DNA of 64,000 bases from Zunongwangia pacifica (GCF_023499215.1 NZ_JAKHSK010000011.1:62001-126000); one strand, 5' to 3'. Positions 43,018 to 53,107 are shown, counted from the first letter of the stretch. Translations and numbers: made by a program. Notes: generated from the sequence alone by a model not told the origin.

Positions 43018-45537
43018 AAATTTAATTTTAGACACAGTTTAGTGCTTTTATTTTTTTTAAGCCTAAACATCACTCTTTTCGCACAAGGTGCAGATTATAC
43101 CATAACGGGTAAAGTTATAGACAATGATTTAAAAGTTCCGTTAGAATACGCTACGGTAAGTATTACCAACACAAACGATCCCAGTAAAGTAACCGGAGGC
43201 GTTACCGATGTTAACGGTAAATTTTCTATCGATGTTGCCAAAGGGACATACAATATCAAAGTAGAATTTATCTCCTACGAAAGTAAAGTCTTTAATAATA
43301 GAACAGTAAACTCAGATCTTAGCCTAGGCACGATTGCCCTGGGAGTAAGCTCTGCAAGTCTTGATGAAGTAGTTGTACGTGCCGAGACCACCCAGGTTGA
43401 TGTAAGATTAGATAAAAAAATATACAATATTGGTAAAGACCTTACTACCTCTGGTGGGACCGTGAGTGATGCACTAAACAATGTTCCCTCTGTCTCTGTA
43501 GATATCGAAGGCGGAATTAGCTTAAGAGGTAACGAAAATGTAAAGATCTTAATAAACGGTAAACCCTCTGCAATGGCCGGATTTGGTTCTACCAATGTTT
43601 TAAGTCAGCTTCCTGCCGATGCTATAGAGCGTGTAGAGGTGATCACCTCCCCTTCTGCCAGATACGACGCTGAAGGAACTGCCGGGATCTTAAACATTAT
43701 TCTTAGAAAAGAGAAAACCTTAGGTTTTAACGGTTCGCTTACGTTAACCGGTGGAGATCCTGCAAATGCCGGTGCCTCTGCAAATATTAATTACCGTACA
43801 GAAAAATATAACCTATTTAACACTACCGGATATCGTTATAGAAAAAGTCCCGGAAATGGTTATTTCGACACCAAATATTTTGAAGAAAGAGCAGTCCCTC
43901 TTTTAGAAGATATTAATTACGATCGTAACATCGAGGATCGCGATATGGATCGTGAAAATAAAGGTTTTAATACCAATATAGGTTTAGAGTATTATATAAA
44001 CGACCAATCTTCGATCACAGGTTCCATTTTTTATAGAAAAGGTGATGATGAAGACCTTACAACCAACATCAATGAGTACTTTCTAAATGGCGCAGACCAA
44101 CTGGGCACCACAAGATCTGAGTTAGAGACCGAAGATGACGAAAGCTACCAATTTGCCGTAAACTATATTAATAAATTTAATGATAAGGGACACCAATTAA
44201 CGGCAGATTTTCAATATGAAATGGATAAAGAGGAAAAGGCCGCTTTTATTTCAGAATTAGTAGATTATAACAATACTGATAAAGACAACATTCGCATTCC
44301 GCGTGAAGAAACCAACACCAAAGAAGACCAAAAGGAATATTTAGTTCAGGCTGATTATGTCTTACCGATTGGAGAAGGATCTCAATTTGAAGCCGGATAT
44401 CGTGGTAATTTTGAAAACACGGTTACCGATTATGAATTACGCCAGGAAAATGAAGAAGGTATTTTAGCGGTAAATGAAAACCAAACCAACATTTTTGATT
44501 ATACCGAAAATGTACAGGCGCTTTACACGCAATACGGATCGAAATTTGGCGATTTCAGCTTTCTTTTAGGACTACGATTAGAAAACACCCATCTTAAAGG
44601 TAAAATTGAATCTGAATTAACCGAAGAGGAATTAAGAGAGGAATTTGGGTTCCAAATCAATACCAATTTCGATAATAATTATTTAGGCCTTTTCCCTACA
44701 GTTAATTTAATTTACGAGCTTGGAAAAGAAGAAAATATCACATTAGGATATAATCGTAGGATTAATCGCCCATGGGGATGGTTTATTAACCCTTTTCCTT
44801 CAAGAAACAGTAGAACAAATATATTTCAGGGAAATCCCAATTTACAACCCGCTTATTCTAACGCTTTTGATTTGGGATATTTAAAAAGATGGGAAAAATT
44901 AACTTTAACCTCTTCTGTTTATTTTCAAAGAGAAACCGATGCTTTTCAGAGAGTACAGGATAATATTACCATTCCGGGACCAAATGATACCGAAGTGGAT
45001 GTGATTAGAACATTACCCATAAACTTAGGAACTAATGATCGTATTGGTGCAGAACTTGGGTTATTATATAATCCAGCAAAATGGCTGCGATTAAACGGTA
45101 GTGTAAACTTTTTTCAGTTTGATATTAATGGAGAATACAACGGGATCAATTATAGCCAGAAAAATACCAGCTGGTTTGCCAGGTTCAGTTCTAAAGTCAC
45201 TTTACCGGCATCAATAGATTGGCAAACCAATGCATTTTACCGCGGAGCTTCAGAGGATATTCAGGGTAGAAATGATGGTATCTTATCCATCGACCTTGCA
45301 TTGAGTAAAGATATTTTTAATGAGAATGCAACAATTTCGGTAAATGCAAGAGACCTGTTAAATTCCAGAAAAAGAAAGGGAACAACTATAACAGATCGTT
45401 TTGAGCAGTATAGCGAATTCCAGTGGAGACAACGTCAGGTTAATGTGTCTTTAATTTATAGATTCAATCAACAAAAGAATCAGCAAAGAAAAGAAAACAG
45501 AGAAATGCAAAATGAAGATATGGAAGGAGAGTTTTAA
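43009..45537 (+). CDS. Outer-membrane beta-barrel protein with N-terminal carboxypeptidase-like and plug domains
   Basis: An 842-residue TonB-dependent-receptor-like protein. Signal peptide (about 1-27), then a carboxypeptidase regulatory-like beta domain (ADYTITGKVIDNDLKVPLEYATVSI), a plug domain (GNENVKILINGKPSAMAGFG, LPADAIERVEVITSPSARYDAEG) and a large C-terminal barrel with alternating aromatic strands. This fits the outer membrane beta-barrel family (OMP_b-brl_3) common in Bacteroidota. No SusD partner is adjacent, so it is not a classic glycan-uptake pair. The C-terminus is unusually charged and Gln/Asn-rich (QQKNQQRKENREMQNEDMEGEF) beyond the final strand. The start codon is inside a predicted hairpin. 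Confidence 0.9.
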   Translation: MTAKFNFRHSLVLLFFLSLNITLFAQGADYTITGKVIDNDLKVPLEYATVSITNTNDPSKVTGGVTDVNGKFSIDVAKGTYNIKVEFISYESKVFNNRTVNSDLSLGTIALGVSSASLDEVVVRAETTQVDVRLDKKIYNIGKDLTTSGGTVSDALNNVPSVSVDIEGGISLRGNENVKILINGKPSAMAGFGSTNVLSQLPADAIERVEVITSPSARYDAEGTAGILNIILRKEKTLGFNGSLTLTGGDPANAGASANINYRTEKYNLFNTTGYRYRKSPGNGYFDTKYFEERAVPLLEDINYDRNIEDRDMDRENKGFNTNIGLEYYINDQSSITGSIFYRKGDDEDLTTNINEYFLNGADQLGTTRSELETEDDESYQFAVNYINKFNDKGHQLTADFQYEMDKEEKAAFISELVDYNNTDKDNIRIPREETNTKEDQKEYLVQADYVLPIGEGSQFEAGYRGNFENTVTDYELRQENEEGILAVNENQTNIFDYTENVQALYTQYGSKFGDFSFLLGLRLENTHLKGKIESELTEEELREEFGFQINTNFDNNYLGLFPTVNLIYELGKEENITLGYNRRINRPWGWFINPFPSRNSRTNIFQGNPNLQPAYSNAFDLGYLKRWEKLTLTSSVYFQRETDAFQRVQDNITIPGPNDTEVDVIRTLPINLGTNDRIGAELGLLYNPAKWLRLNGSVNFFQFDINGEYNGINYSQKNTSWFARFSSKVTLPASIDWQTNAFYRGASEDIQGRNDGILSIDLALSKDIFNENATISVNARDLLNSRKRKGTTITDRFEQYSEFQWRQRQVNVSLIYRFNQQKNQQRKENREMQNEDMEGEF

Positions 45538-45565
45538 TCAACTCTTCCTTTCCTCTTCTGTCAAC

Positions 45566-45615
45566 AAAAAGCATAAAAAAAGGGACTTAGTAAAGTCCCT
45601 TTTTTTATGCTTTTT
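45566..45615. terminator. Two-way terminator with a perfect 23-bp stem, overlapping a coding end
   Basis: The arms 45566-45588 and 45593-45615 are perfectly complementary over 23 bases around a 4-base loop (AGTA), with AGGGACTT/AAGTCCCT at the core and A7/T7 inside the arms. It ends the rightward barrel gene. Its right arm includes the stop codon and last codons of the leftward small membrane protein. Confidence 0.9.
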
Positions 45616-45787
45616 GTTCTTTGGCAGCTTCCCTCTTGGCTTTCTTTTCTTTTAAAAGATCCATAATAGAACCTCCCAACCAATAAGGAACGATCACCGT
45701 TGTTAGGAATATCATTAGCCAGAATCCCATCGTAAGGATTGCTAAAAATGCCAAAAAACCTAGAAATTGACCGAATTCGAACATCAT
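45605..45787 (-). CDS. Small membrane protein, 60 residues
   Basis: From ATG 45787 the protein reads MMFEFGQFLGFLAFLAILT, a second hydrophobic stretch FWLMIFLTTVIVPYWLGG, and a basic tail LKEKKAKREAAKEQKA. An ORF extension upstream to 45886 begins with a charged, unlikely segment and was trimmed. Two membrane helices with a cytoplasmic lysine-rich end are predicted. No function recognised. The final codons lie in the terminator stem. Confidence 0.65.
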   Translation of the reverse strand: MMFEFGQFLGFLAFLAILTMGFWLMIFLTTVIVPYWLGGSIMDLLKEKKAKREAAKEQKA

Positions 45788-45969
45788 AATTTTCAGTATT
45801 TGGAATACAAAGATAAAAACATTATAAAGCTTATCACAATTTAATTTATACTTTTTAAACAATATATCAACAATGTAGAATCTCAATGTATTTGAACCAA
45901 TTTTAAAGCTTTTTTATACCTAAAAAGAGGCTGAAACCTTAAATTTGTGTAACAATCAATATTATCATT

Positions 45970-47367
45970 ATGGACTTTAGAATAGAAAAAGATACCATGG
46001 GGGAAGTAAAAGTTCCTTCAGACAAACTTTGGGGCGCACAAACAGAGCGTTCCCGTAATAACTTTAAAATTGGCCCTGCGGCAAGCATGCCCCTAGAAAT
46101 TGTATATGGCTTTGCTTACCTAAAAAAAGCGGCTGCCTATACCAACTGCGAGCTAGGTGTTCTTCCAGAAGAAAAAAGAGACCTCATCGCTCAGGTTTGC
46201 GACGAAATCTTAAAGGGTAAACACGATGATCAATTCCCATTGGTGATCTGGCAAACAGGTAGTGGTACCCAATCTAATATGAATGTTAACGAGGTGATCG
46301 CCAACCGTGCCCACCAGCTTGCAGGGAAAACCATAGGTGAAGGAGATAAAACCTTGCAGCCAAACGACGATGTAAACAAATCACAATCTTCTAATGATAC
46401 TTTCCCTACCGGAATGCATATCGCTGCTTATAAAAAAGTGGTTGAAGTAACCCTGCCAGGAGTAAAACAGCTTCGCGATACTTTAAAGAAGAAATCTGAA
46501 GAATTTAAAGAAGTTGTAAAAATTGGGCGTACCCATTTTATGGACGCCACTCCCCTAACCCTGGGACAGGAATTTAGCGGTTATGCGGCGCAATTAGACT
46601 ACGGAATTAAAGCCCTGGAAAATACACTTCCGCATCTTGGCGAATTGGCTTTAGGGGGAACTGCCGTAGGAACAGGATTGAATACTCCTGAAGGTTACGC
46701 AGTAAAAGTAGCTGAACAAATCGCTGAATTTACAGGCTTACCATTCACCACGGCAGCTAATAAATTTGAAGCGCTTGCAGCTCACGATGCTTTAGTAGAA
46801 ACACATGGTGCCTTAAAACAATTAGCGGTTTCCTTAAATAAAATTGGGAACGATATTAGAATGATCGCCAGTGGCCCAAGAAGTGGAATCGGAGAAATCA
46901 ATATTCCGGCAAACGAGCCTGGTTCTTCTATTATGCCAGGAAAAGTAAACCCTACGCAATGTGAAGCTTTAACTATGGTTTGCGCACAGGTAATTGGGAA
47001 CGATGTGACTGTTAGCGCTGGTGGAATGCAGGGACAATTTGAACTTAACGTTTTTAAACCGGTTATGGCCGCTAACCTATTGCAAAGTGCACAATTGATT
47101 GGTGATGTTTGTGTTTCTTTTGATGAACATTGTGCTCAGGGAATCGAACCCAACCATGCAAGAATTCAGGAGCACTTAAATAATTCTTTAATGCTGGTAA
47201 CTGCTTTAAATACCAAAATTGGCTATTATAAAGCTGCTGAAATTGCCAATACCGCTCATAAAAACGGAACGACACTTAAAGAAGAAGCGGTAAACCTTGG
47301 ATACCTAAGCGCTGAAGAATTCGACGAATGGGTACAACCAAAAGATATGGTAGGAAGCTTAAAATAA
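45970..47367 (+). CDS. fumC: Class II fumarate hydratase
   Basis: Cluster-free fumarase of the citric acid cycle, interconverting fumarate and malate. 465 residues. The family signature [16 protein letters not shown] with its catalytic serine is present, as are [19 protein letters not shown] and [21 protein letters not shown] Bacteroidota -7 box TAAATTTG lies at 45940-45947, 23 bases before the ATG. Single-gene unit closed by the 143-bp repeat element. Confidence 0.97.
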   Translation: MDFRIEKDTMGEVKVPSDKLWGAQTERSRNNFKIGPAASMPLEIVYGFAYLKKAAAYTNCELGVLPEEKRDLIAQVCDEILKGKHDDQFPLVIWQTGSGTQSNMNVNEVIANRAHQLAGKTIGEGDKTLQPNDDVNKSQSSNDTFPTGMHIAAYKKVVEVTLPGVKQLRDTLKKKSEEFKEVVKIGRTHFMDATPLTLGQEFSGYAAQLDYGIKALENTLPHLGELALGGTAVGTGLNTPEGYAVKVAEQIAEFTGLPFTTAANKFEALAAHDALVETHGALKQLAVSLNKIGNDIRMIASGPRSGIGEINIPANEPGSSIMPGKVNPTQCEALTMVCAQVIGNDVTVSAGGMQGQFELNVFKPVMAANLLQSAQLIGDVCVSFDEHCAQGIEPNHARIQEHLNNSLMLVTALNTKIGYYKAAEIANTAHKNGTTLKEEAVNLGYLSAEEFDEWVQPKDMVGSLK

Positions 47368-47397
47368 AAACGAAGCTTCGTTTTGTACAAAATCAAA

Positions 47398-47540
47398 AGG
47401 CTGTCTAAAAACATCCAAAAACGTCATTCTGAACATGTTTCAGAATCTCATCTTATTGATTTAAAAATCGTTATGAGAACCTGAAATAATTCCGATAGCT
47501 ATCGGAACAGGTTGACTAAAATTGAGTTTTTAGACAGCCT
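47398..47540. repeat. 143-bp hairpin element with 15-bp terminal inverted repeats, copy 1
   Basis: Perfect terminal repeats AGGCTGTCTAAAAAC (47398-47412) and GTTTTTAGACAGCCT (47526-47540). Inside are the family 2 module (CGTCATTCTGAA...TTCAGAATCTCAT) and the perfect 18-base palindrome TTCCGATAGCTATCGGAA (47490-47507). A near-identical copy lies at 60846-60987. It sits between convergent fumC and ccsBA and is followed by CTTTTTTA, so it can act as a terminator. No coding capacity. Confidence 0.85.
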
Positions 47541-47584
47541 CTTTTTTATATTCTATTACGAACAAAAAACGATTAGTTTAGAGT

Positions 47585-50500
47585 TTAGATTCTTTCCTCT
47601 TTTTTCGCTTTAATCTCTTTTTTGGCTTTTTTCTTATAATGAATGCTATATCTCCAATAGGAAACTGCTCCTAAAATAGCCACCACTACTACCGAATAAT
47701 ATACGAATGTTGGCGTAATCACTTTATCTCCGCTAGCATAAGAATGCAGCCCTGTTAGGTAGAAATTCACTCCAAAATACGTCATCATAATCGATGCATA
47801 CGCTACCACAGCCATAAAATTGAAGGTCCATCGTCCTCTCAAACCAGGAACTAAACGCATGTGGATTACAAAAGCATACACCATAATACTAATTAGAGCC
47901 CAGGTTTCTTTAGGATCCCAACCCCAGTAGCGACCCCAACTTTCGTTAGCCCACTGGCCACCCAAAAAGTTTCCAATGGTAAGCATCACTAATCCCACGG
48001 TTAATGCCATTTCAGTAATTATGGTGATTTCTCGAATACTTAATTCTATTCGTTTTTTGTTCTTTTCGGTGGTCATAATCATCAAAAGCAGGGAAACCAC
48101 CCCCAGGATCATTCCCAAAGTGAATGGCCCATAACTTCCTACAATAACCGATACGTGGATCATTAACCAATAGGAATTAAGTACTGGTACTAAATTCGCA
48201 ATTGCGGGATCCATCCAGTTCCAATGCGCTACCATTAAGATCATAGAAGCTACAAAAGCTGTAGAAGCTATGGTTAAGTTACTTTTCTTACCAAACGCCA
48301 ACCCAAAGAACATGGTCGCCCAGCCTACATAGATCATCGACTCATAAGCGTCACTCCAGGGCGCGTGCCCAGAGATATACCATCTAAAGCCTAATCCTGC
48401 GGTATGCAGCACAAATAAAATAATAATCGCTACTGTACAAATATTAATAATTAATCGAATGGCTTTTCGATCTTTAAAAATTTGTACAACAACAAAAACT
48501 AGCATTACCAAACCTGTAAGCATATACATCCAGAACAGGTTTCTAAAAATATCGTACTTATTATATAGAATTTCAGCTTTTATCTTTCTTTCAGAAGGCA
48601 TTACTTCTTCGCCGAACTTTTGCTGATAATCCTTTATACTTTGCAAATACTTGTTAGCCTGCTCGTAATCATTGGTTTGTCTTGCCAATTTTAAGGCATT
48701 CATATACAACGGAATAATTTGCCGTGTGTACACCGAATCCATTCCTTTTAAATTAGCATCCTGAGCTTCTTTATGAGAAACCCACTTATTATTTTCGTCT
48801 CCCGGTATAGGAAAAACCCTTAGAATATTACCATCTAAGGCCTGCCATAAAAGATTTACACGCTTATCGGCTTCAATAAAATCTTTCTGAAACTGGTTAG
48901 GCACAGGCGCTCTATAGGCTTTCTCTAAAAATGGCGAAAGTTTATAATTACCTTCCTCATCCATAAAATCAAGCAGACTCAAATACTTTTTACCTTCAGG
49001 AACTCCGGTAATATGATGAATACTATCATTATATTTTTTCACATAAATCAGCGGAATATCGTACCAGTAAAACGGACTTTCTGACATCGATAAAAATACC
49101 TGATCTGAATTAAGCCCATTGTAATCGTCTTTCTTACTTAGCTTTCTTAGTAATTCCGAAGAAAAAGTATTGGCGGGTTTCATTCGCCCCCCGGCATCCT
49201 GGATAATTAAACGTCCAAACTTTGCCGCGTGTTCTTTGCTTACGGCATTGGCCATAATCACAGAATCCAGCTGCTCCTGGGTAGTCTGAATATGTGCATG
49301 ATCATCCTGAGTTTCCTGAGCAAAAGCACCAAAAGTAGTCCCTAAAATCGCTAAAAGGACCGCTAGCGATTTTTGTTTTGCTTTAACTTTATCCAGCATC
49401 ACTTTTACTTTCCCAAAACGTGAACCTTTAGCAAACATGATCCACATTAAGCCAGTATACAATAAAAAGTAACCTATGTAAGTAATCCAGGTTCCCCAAA
49501 AATCATGGTTTACCGAAAGTACCGTTCCGCTTTCATCGGGCATAAAACTGGACTGGAAAAAACGATAGCCGTGTAAATCTAAAACATGGTTCATATAAAT
49601 TTCGTAAGGCCTTGGCTCTTTGCCATCCTCGATAATTTCGATCTTACTTTTAAATGAAGAATAGCTATTTTTGGTACCCGGATATTTTTCAGCAACAAAA
49701 TCCTCCAATTTTAACGAAAAAGGAAGTTCCATTTCTTTAGAACCATAATTAAGAAAAATATCAAGCCCTCCTAACGAGATTTTTTCCGGCTCAGAGGCAA
49801 GCCCCTTACCGCCCATCAAGGTCACACTTTTAGTTTCACCGTTACTGCTGATTTTAAGGTCAACCGCATCTGGCTGACTTTTTTCTTTTTGTGGAGTGGC
49901 TACAACATCATAACTTCCTTTCACGACGGGATCTGGGATTACAAATTGCATATTTCCCATGGTGTAAAGCGATCTCAGCATTAAAGGCTGAATAGAATCG
50001 GCCACCAGACTTCCCTTTTTTTGATCGGCCATGCGCATATAATCGGCTTCAAAAGGCGACTCGATTAAATATTCACCATCCTGAGTAAGTTGTATGTTTA
50101 TAGCGCCTTCGGTAGGTTTATTTAAGGAGAACAGCACATTATGAATACTGCTTACTTCCCCTTCTTTAAGGTAATGATCATGTCGTGAACCTCCGCCGGC
50201 TTCCACTATTTTTAGATAATTATCACCATTAGGGTTTTCAATCAATTTCTCTTCGGCACCATAAATAAAATTTGTAAGTTCAAATTTTACCGGCTGCCCG
50301 TTATAATCGGTATTCAGTACATATTCATTATCGTACTCTGGCCCAAAAAGCACAGGTTCCTGTAGTACTCTACGTCTGGGTTCACCATTAATTTCACCAT
50401 CAATAAAAAAGGTAAAATAGGTTTTTTCTGAAAGAAATTTATTAGTAGTTTCTCCTTCCTGAATGGGCATTACGCCTTCGTAACTAATATATCTGGTCAC

Positions 50501-50782
50501 AAACGCACCAATTAAAATAAGAATAAAAGAAAGGTGCAATAAAAGGGAAGACCACTTTTCCTTCTTATGCAGATTGTAACGTTTAATATTCCCTAAAAAG
50601 TTAATAAGAAAAAATACCATTATGGCTTCAAACCACCAGGTATTATAAATCATTAAACGCGCTGTCTCTATACTATACCAGTTTTCGATAAATGTTCCTA
50701 GTGCCATTGCAATGGCAAAAACGACGAACAACACTGCCATTATACGAGTGGAAAATATGACAGAAGCAATTTTTTTTTGCAT
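47585..50782 (-). CDS. ccsBA: Fused cytochrome c biogenesis protein CcsB-CcsA (ResB-ResC)
   Basis: A 1065-residue inner-membrane protein of system II cytochrome c maturation, which carries heme across the membrane and attaches it to apocytochrome. The N-terminal ResB part has helices at about 10-30, 40-60, 75-95, a large periplasmic domain and another helix near 430-450. A periplasmic insert of about 250 residues (with GRMKPANTFSSELLRKL) precedes the CcsA part, whose heme motif reads WGRYWGWDPKETWAL near residue 950, followed by conserved histidines. A possible -7 box (TAAATTTG, 50815-50808) lies upstream. Confidence 0.95.
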   Translation of the reverse strand: MQKKIASVIFSTRIMAVLFVVFAIAMALGTFIENWYSIETARLMIYNTWWFEAIMVFFLINFLGNIKRYNLHKKEKWSSLLLHLSFILILIGAFVTRYISYEGVMPIQEGETTNKFLSEKTYFTFFIDGEINGEPRRRVLQEPVLFGPEYDNEYVLNTDYNGQPVKFELTNFIYGAEEKLIENPNGDNYLKIVEAGGGSRHDHYLKEGEVSSIHNVLFSLNKPTEGAINIQLTQDGEYLIESPFEADYMRMADQKKGSLVADSIQPLMLRSLYTMGNMQFVIPDPVVKGSYDVVATPQKEKSQPDAVDLKISSNGETKSVTLMGGKGLASEPEKISLGGLDIFLNYGSKEMELPFSLKLEDFVAEKYPGTKNSYSSFKSKIEIIEDGKEPRPYEIYMNHVLDLHGYRFFQSSFMPDESGTVLSVNHDFWGTWITYIGYFLLYTGLMWIMFAKGSRFGKVKVMLDKVKAKQKSLAVLLAILGTTFGAFAQETQDDHAHIQTTQEQLDSVIMANAVSKEHAAKFGRLIIQDAGGRMKPANTFSSELLRKLSKKDDYNGLNSDQVFLSMSESPFYWYDIPLIYVKKYNDSIHHITGVPEGKKYLSLLDFMDEEGNYKLSPFLEKAYRAPVPNQFQKDFIEADKRVNLLWQALDGNILRVFPIPGDENNKWVSHKEAQDANLKGMDSVYTRQIIPLYMNALKLARQTNDYEQANKYLQSIKDYQQKFGEEVMPSERKIKAEILYNKYDIFRNLFWMYMLTGLVMLVFVVVQIFKDRKAIRLIINICTVAIIILFVLHTAGLGFRWYISGHAPWSDAYESMIYVGWATMFFGLAFGKKSNLTIASTAFVASMILMVAHWNWMDPAIANLVPVLNSYWLMIHVSVIVGSYGPFTLGMILGVVSLLLMIMTTEKNKKRIELSIREITIITEMALTVGLVMLTIGNFLGGQWANESWGRYWGWDPKETWALISIMVYAFVIHMRLVPGLRGRWTFNFMAVVAYASIMMTYFGVNFYLTGLHSYASGDKVITPTFVYYSVVVVAILGAVSYWRYSIHYKKKAKKEIKAKKEERI

Positions 50783-50909
50783 GAAAAGATAATCTTTGAA
50801 ATGGCTGCAAATTTAAGGATTTTGTATTAGTTAATAAGTCTTAAATCCAAGCAATATCTGGTTTCAAATGTTAATTTTGCCTGAGTTATTTTTTTAATAA
50901 TTTAGCGCA

Positions 50910-51671
50910 ATGATAAAAGTGGTACTTCTTGGCGCCGGAAATCTTGCTCATCACCTGTTTAAGGTTTTTGAAGCCAGTACAGGGATAGAAATCGTTCAGG
51001 TTTTTAATCATCACGAGAAAAAATTAAAGGCCTTTGCAGATAAAGTTGCTACGACTACTTTGATTTCTGAAATAAAAGAAGCCGATTTTTATCTAATCTC
51101 GGTAAAAGATGATGCTATTGCTGAAGTTTCTTCACAATTACAGGCAAACAAAAATATTGTTTTACATACTTCAGGCGCGGTAGACATCAACATTTTAGCG
51201 AAGCATTCTAATTTTGGTGTTTTTTACCCTTTACAGAGCTTTTCTAAAGAAAAAGAAGTCGATTTTAGCCAAATTCCTATTTGCATTGAGGCAAATTCTG
51301 AAGAAAACTTTAAAAAAATAAGGCAACTGGCTTTACAGATTTCAGCATCGGTTTATAATATTTCATCTAAACAACGCAGAATATCTCATGTGGCTGCGGT
51401 TTTTGCAAATAACTTCAGTAATTTTATGCTCTCAAAAGCTTCTGAAATTTGCGAGAAGCACGAAATCCCGTTTGACATTTTAAAACCTTTAATCGAGGAA
51501 ACTTTTCAGAAAATCAAAAAAGTTTCTCCTAAAGAAGCGCAAACCGGCCCTGCCCGTCGTAATGATAAAAAAACGATGGTGGCACATTTAGAATACTTAG
51601 ATGAAGACCAGCAAAAATTATATAAAACAATATCTGAAGCAATACTAAAAAGCTATGGAAAAGAGTTATAA
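50910..51671 (+). CDS. Rossmann-fold / DUF2520 domain protein
   Basis: A 253-residue protein: an N-terminal NAD(P)-binding domain starting IKVVLLGAGNLAHHLFKVF and a C-terminal all-helical DUF2520 domain (SHVAAVFANNFSNFMLSKASEIC, TGPARRNDKKTM). It resembles ketopantoate/6-phosphogluconate reductases in layout. The substrate is unknown. A -7 box TAATTTTG lies at 50872-50879. First gene of a tight operon with kdsC, UbiA and maf; its 3' end overlaps kdsC by 17 bases. Confidence 0.9.
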   Translation: MIKVVLLGAGNLAHHLFKVFEASTGIEIVQVFNHHEKKLKAFADKVATTTLISEIKEADFYLISVKDDAIAEVSSQLQANKNIVLHTSGAVDINILAKHSNFGVFYPLQSFSKEKEVDFSQIPICIEANSEENFKKIRQLALQISASVYNISSKQRRISHVAAVFANNFSNFMLSKASEICEKHEIPFDILKPLIEETFQKIKKVSPKEAQTGPARRNDKKTMVAHLEYLDEDQQKLYKTISEAILKSYGKEL

Positions 51672-52164
51672 AGAGTACTTAAACAACATCACCACTTTTG
51701 TTTTTGATGTTGATGGCGTTTTAACCAACGGATCTGTTCACGTCACCGCAGATGGTGATTTATTAAGAAGCATGAGCGTTAAAGATGGTTATGCATTAAA
51801 ACAGGCGGTGAAAGCAGGGTATACCGTTTGTATCATTTCTGGAGGTAAAAACGAAGGCGTACGTACCCGCTTAAGAGATTTGGGGATTACAGACATTTAT
51901 TTAGGAATAGATGATAAGGTAGAACAACTGGATGAGTTTTTTGATATTTACGATATCAAGGCAGAAAATGTGCTTTATATGGGCGATGATATTCCCGATA
52001 TGTACCCTATGAAATTGATTGGTTTACCTACCTGCCCACAAGATGCCGTACCTGAAGTTAAAGATGTTTCTAAGTACATTTCTCATAAAAACGGTGGTGA
52101 TGGCTGCGTTCGGGATGTTATCGAGCAGGTAATGAAAGTTCAGGGGAAATGGATAGAAAAATAA
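51655..52164 (+). CDS. kdsC: 3-deoxy-D-manno-octulosonate 8-phosphate phosphatase (KdsC-like)
   Basis: HAD-superfamily phosphatase of the capless C0 type that releases phosphate from Kdo-8-phosphate on the way to the lipid A inner core. 169 residues. The nucleophile motif is FVFDVDGVLTNGSV, followed by ISGGKNEGVRTRLRDLG and the metal site MGDDIPDMYPM. Translationally coupled to the DUF2520 gene by a 17-base overlap. Together with the lpx genes earlier in the window it serves lipopolysaccharide synthesis. Confidence 0.93.
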   Translation: MEKSYKEYLNNITTFVFDVDGVLTNGSVHVTADGDLLRSMSVKDGYALKQAVKAGYTVCIISGGKNEGVRTRLRDLGITDIYLGIDDKVEQLDEFFDIYDIKAENVLYMGDDIPDMYPMKLIGLPTCPQDAVPEVKDVSKYISHKNGGDGCVRDVIEQVMKVQGKWIEK

Positions 52165-52189
52165 AAAGGCTGAAAAAACAAAATACTAT

Positions 52190-53101
52190 ATGCCATATTT
52201 AAAACTGGTACGATATGGCAATTTGCTATTTATAGCTTTGTGCCTGCTGTTAATTAGGTTTGGCTTTTTTAAGCAATTCGATGCCAGCACAGCGCTTAGC
52301 GATATAGAATTTATTTTGTTGATTATCGCAGTGGTTTGTATTGCAGCATCGGGCTATGTGATCAATAATATTTTAGATTACGAAGCCGATCGTATTAACG
52401 CCCCCAAACGACTTGTCATTAGGGAAAAAATCAGTGAAAAATCGGCCTATAACTTATTTTTTGCACTTAATATTATGGGGGTAGGGCTAGGCTTTTATAT
52501 TGCCAACAAAATCGATACTCCGGCATTTTCTGCTATTTTTATCCTTACTTCTGCCCTACTTTACCTTTATGCCACCTATTTAAAACATATTGCTATTGCC
52601 GGGAACCTGGTGATAAGCATGCTGGTTGGACTGGTTGTTTTATTACCGGTGATTTTTGATTTGTATCCAGAAATTACTTCTGAAAATATTAAAAATCAGC
52701 GCATGCTTTTTAATACGCTGGTATATTATTCGTTGTATGCCACATTGTTGAATTTTGTACGAGAAATCATTAAAGATCAGGAAGATATTAATGGCGACTA
52801 TAAAACACAAAGTAACACGCTCCCTTTGCTCATTGGCCAAAAGAGAACCAATATGTTTGTTTTTATTTTTTGCCTTATTTTGCTGATTTTTAGCATCATT
52901 TTTTTAGGAGATGATCTATACCGTAGTACTAAAGCTGTGGTGTATGCATTGGTTTTTATTATTGCTCCCCTACTCGCTTTGGTCGCCGGAATTTTAAAAG
53001 CAAATTCTAAGAAAGATTACTCAAAATTTAGCCTTATTTTAAAGTTCATGTTATTTTTTGGACTGCTCTCTTTAGGATTTCCAGAATATTTAATGTCCTG
53101 A
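52190..53101 (+). CDS. UbiA family prenyltransferase
   Basis: A 303-residue integral membrane protein with about nine helices. The two Asp-rich motifs are NNILDYEADRINAPKR (first) and REIIKDQEDINGDYKT (second), which bind the prenyl diphosphate through magnesium. Flavobacterial members in this kdsC-maf setting are usually labelled geranylgeranylglycerol-phosphate geranylgeranyltransferase, but the acceptor here cannot be read from sequence. It starts 25 bases after kdsC and ends 6 before maf. Confidence 0.87.
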   Translation: MPYLKLVRYGNLLFIALCLLLIRFGFFKQFDASTALSDIEFILLIIAVVCIAASGYVINNILDYEADRINAPKRLVIREKISEKSAYNLFFALNIMGVGLGFYIANKIDTPAFSAIFILTSALLYLYATYLKHIAIAGNLVISMLVGLVVLLPVIFDLYPEITSENIKNQRMLFNTLVYYSLYATLLNFVREIIKDQEDINGDYKTQSNTLPLLIGQKRTNMFVFIFCLILLIFSIIFLGDDLYRSTKAVVYALVFIIAPLLALVAGILKANSKKDYSKFSLILKFMLFFGLLSLGFPEYLMS

Positions 53102-53107
53102 TTTTTT

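Noticed and set aside
45788-45886. 33-residue N-terminal extension of the small membrane protein
   Set aside because: Charged and asparagine/lysine-rich, lies in promoter-like A+T DNA, and the trimmed form begins directly with a membrane helix.
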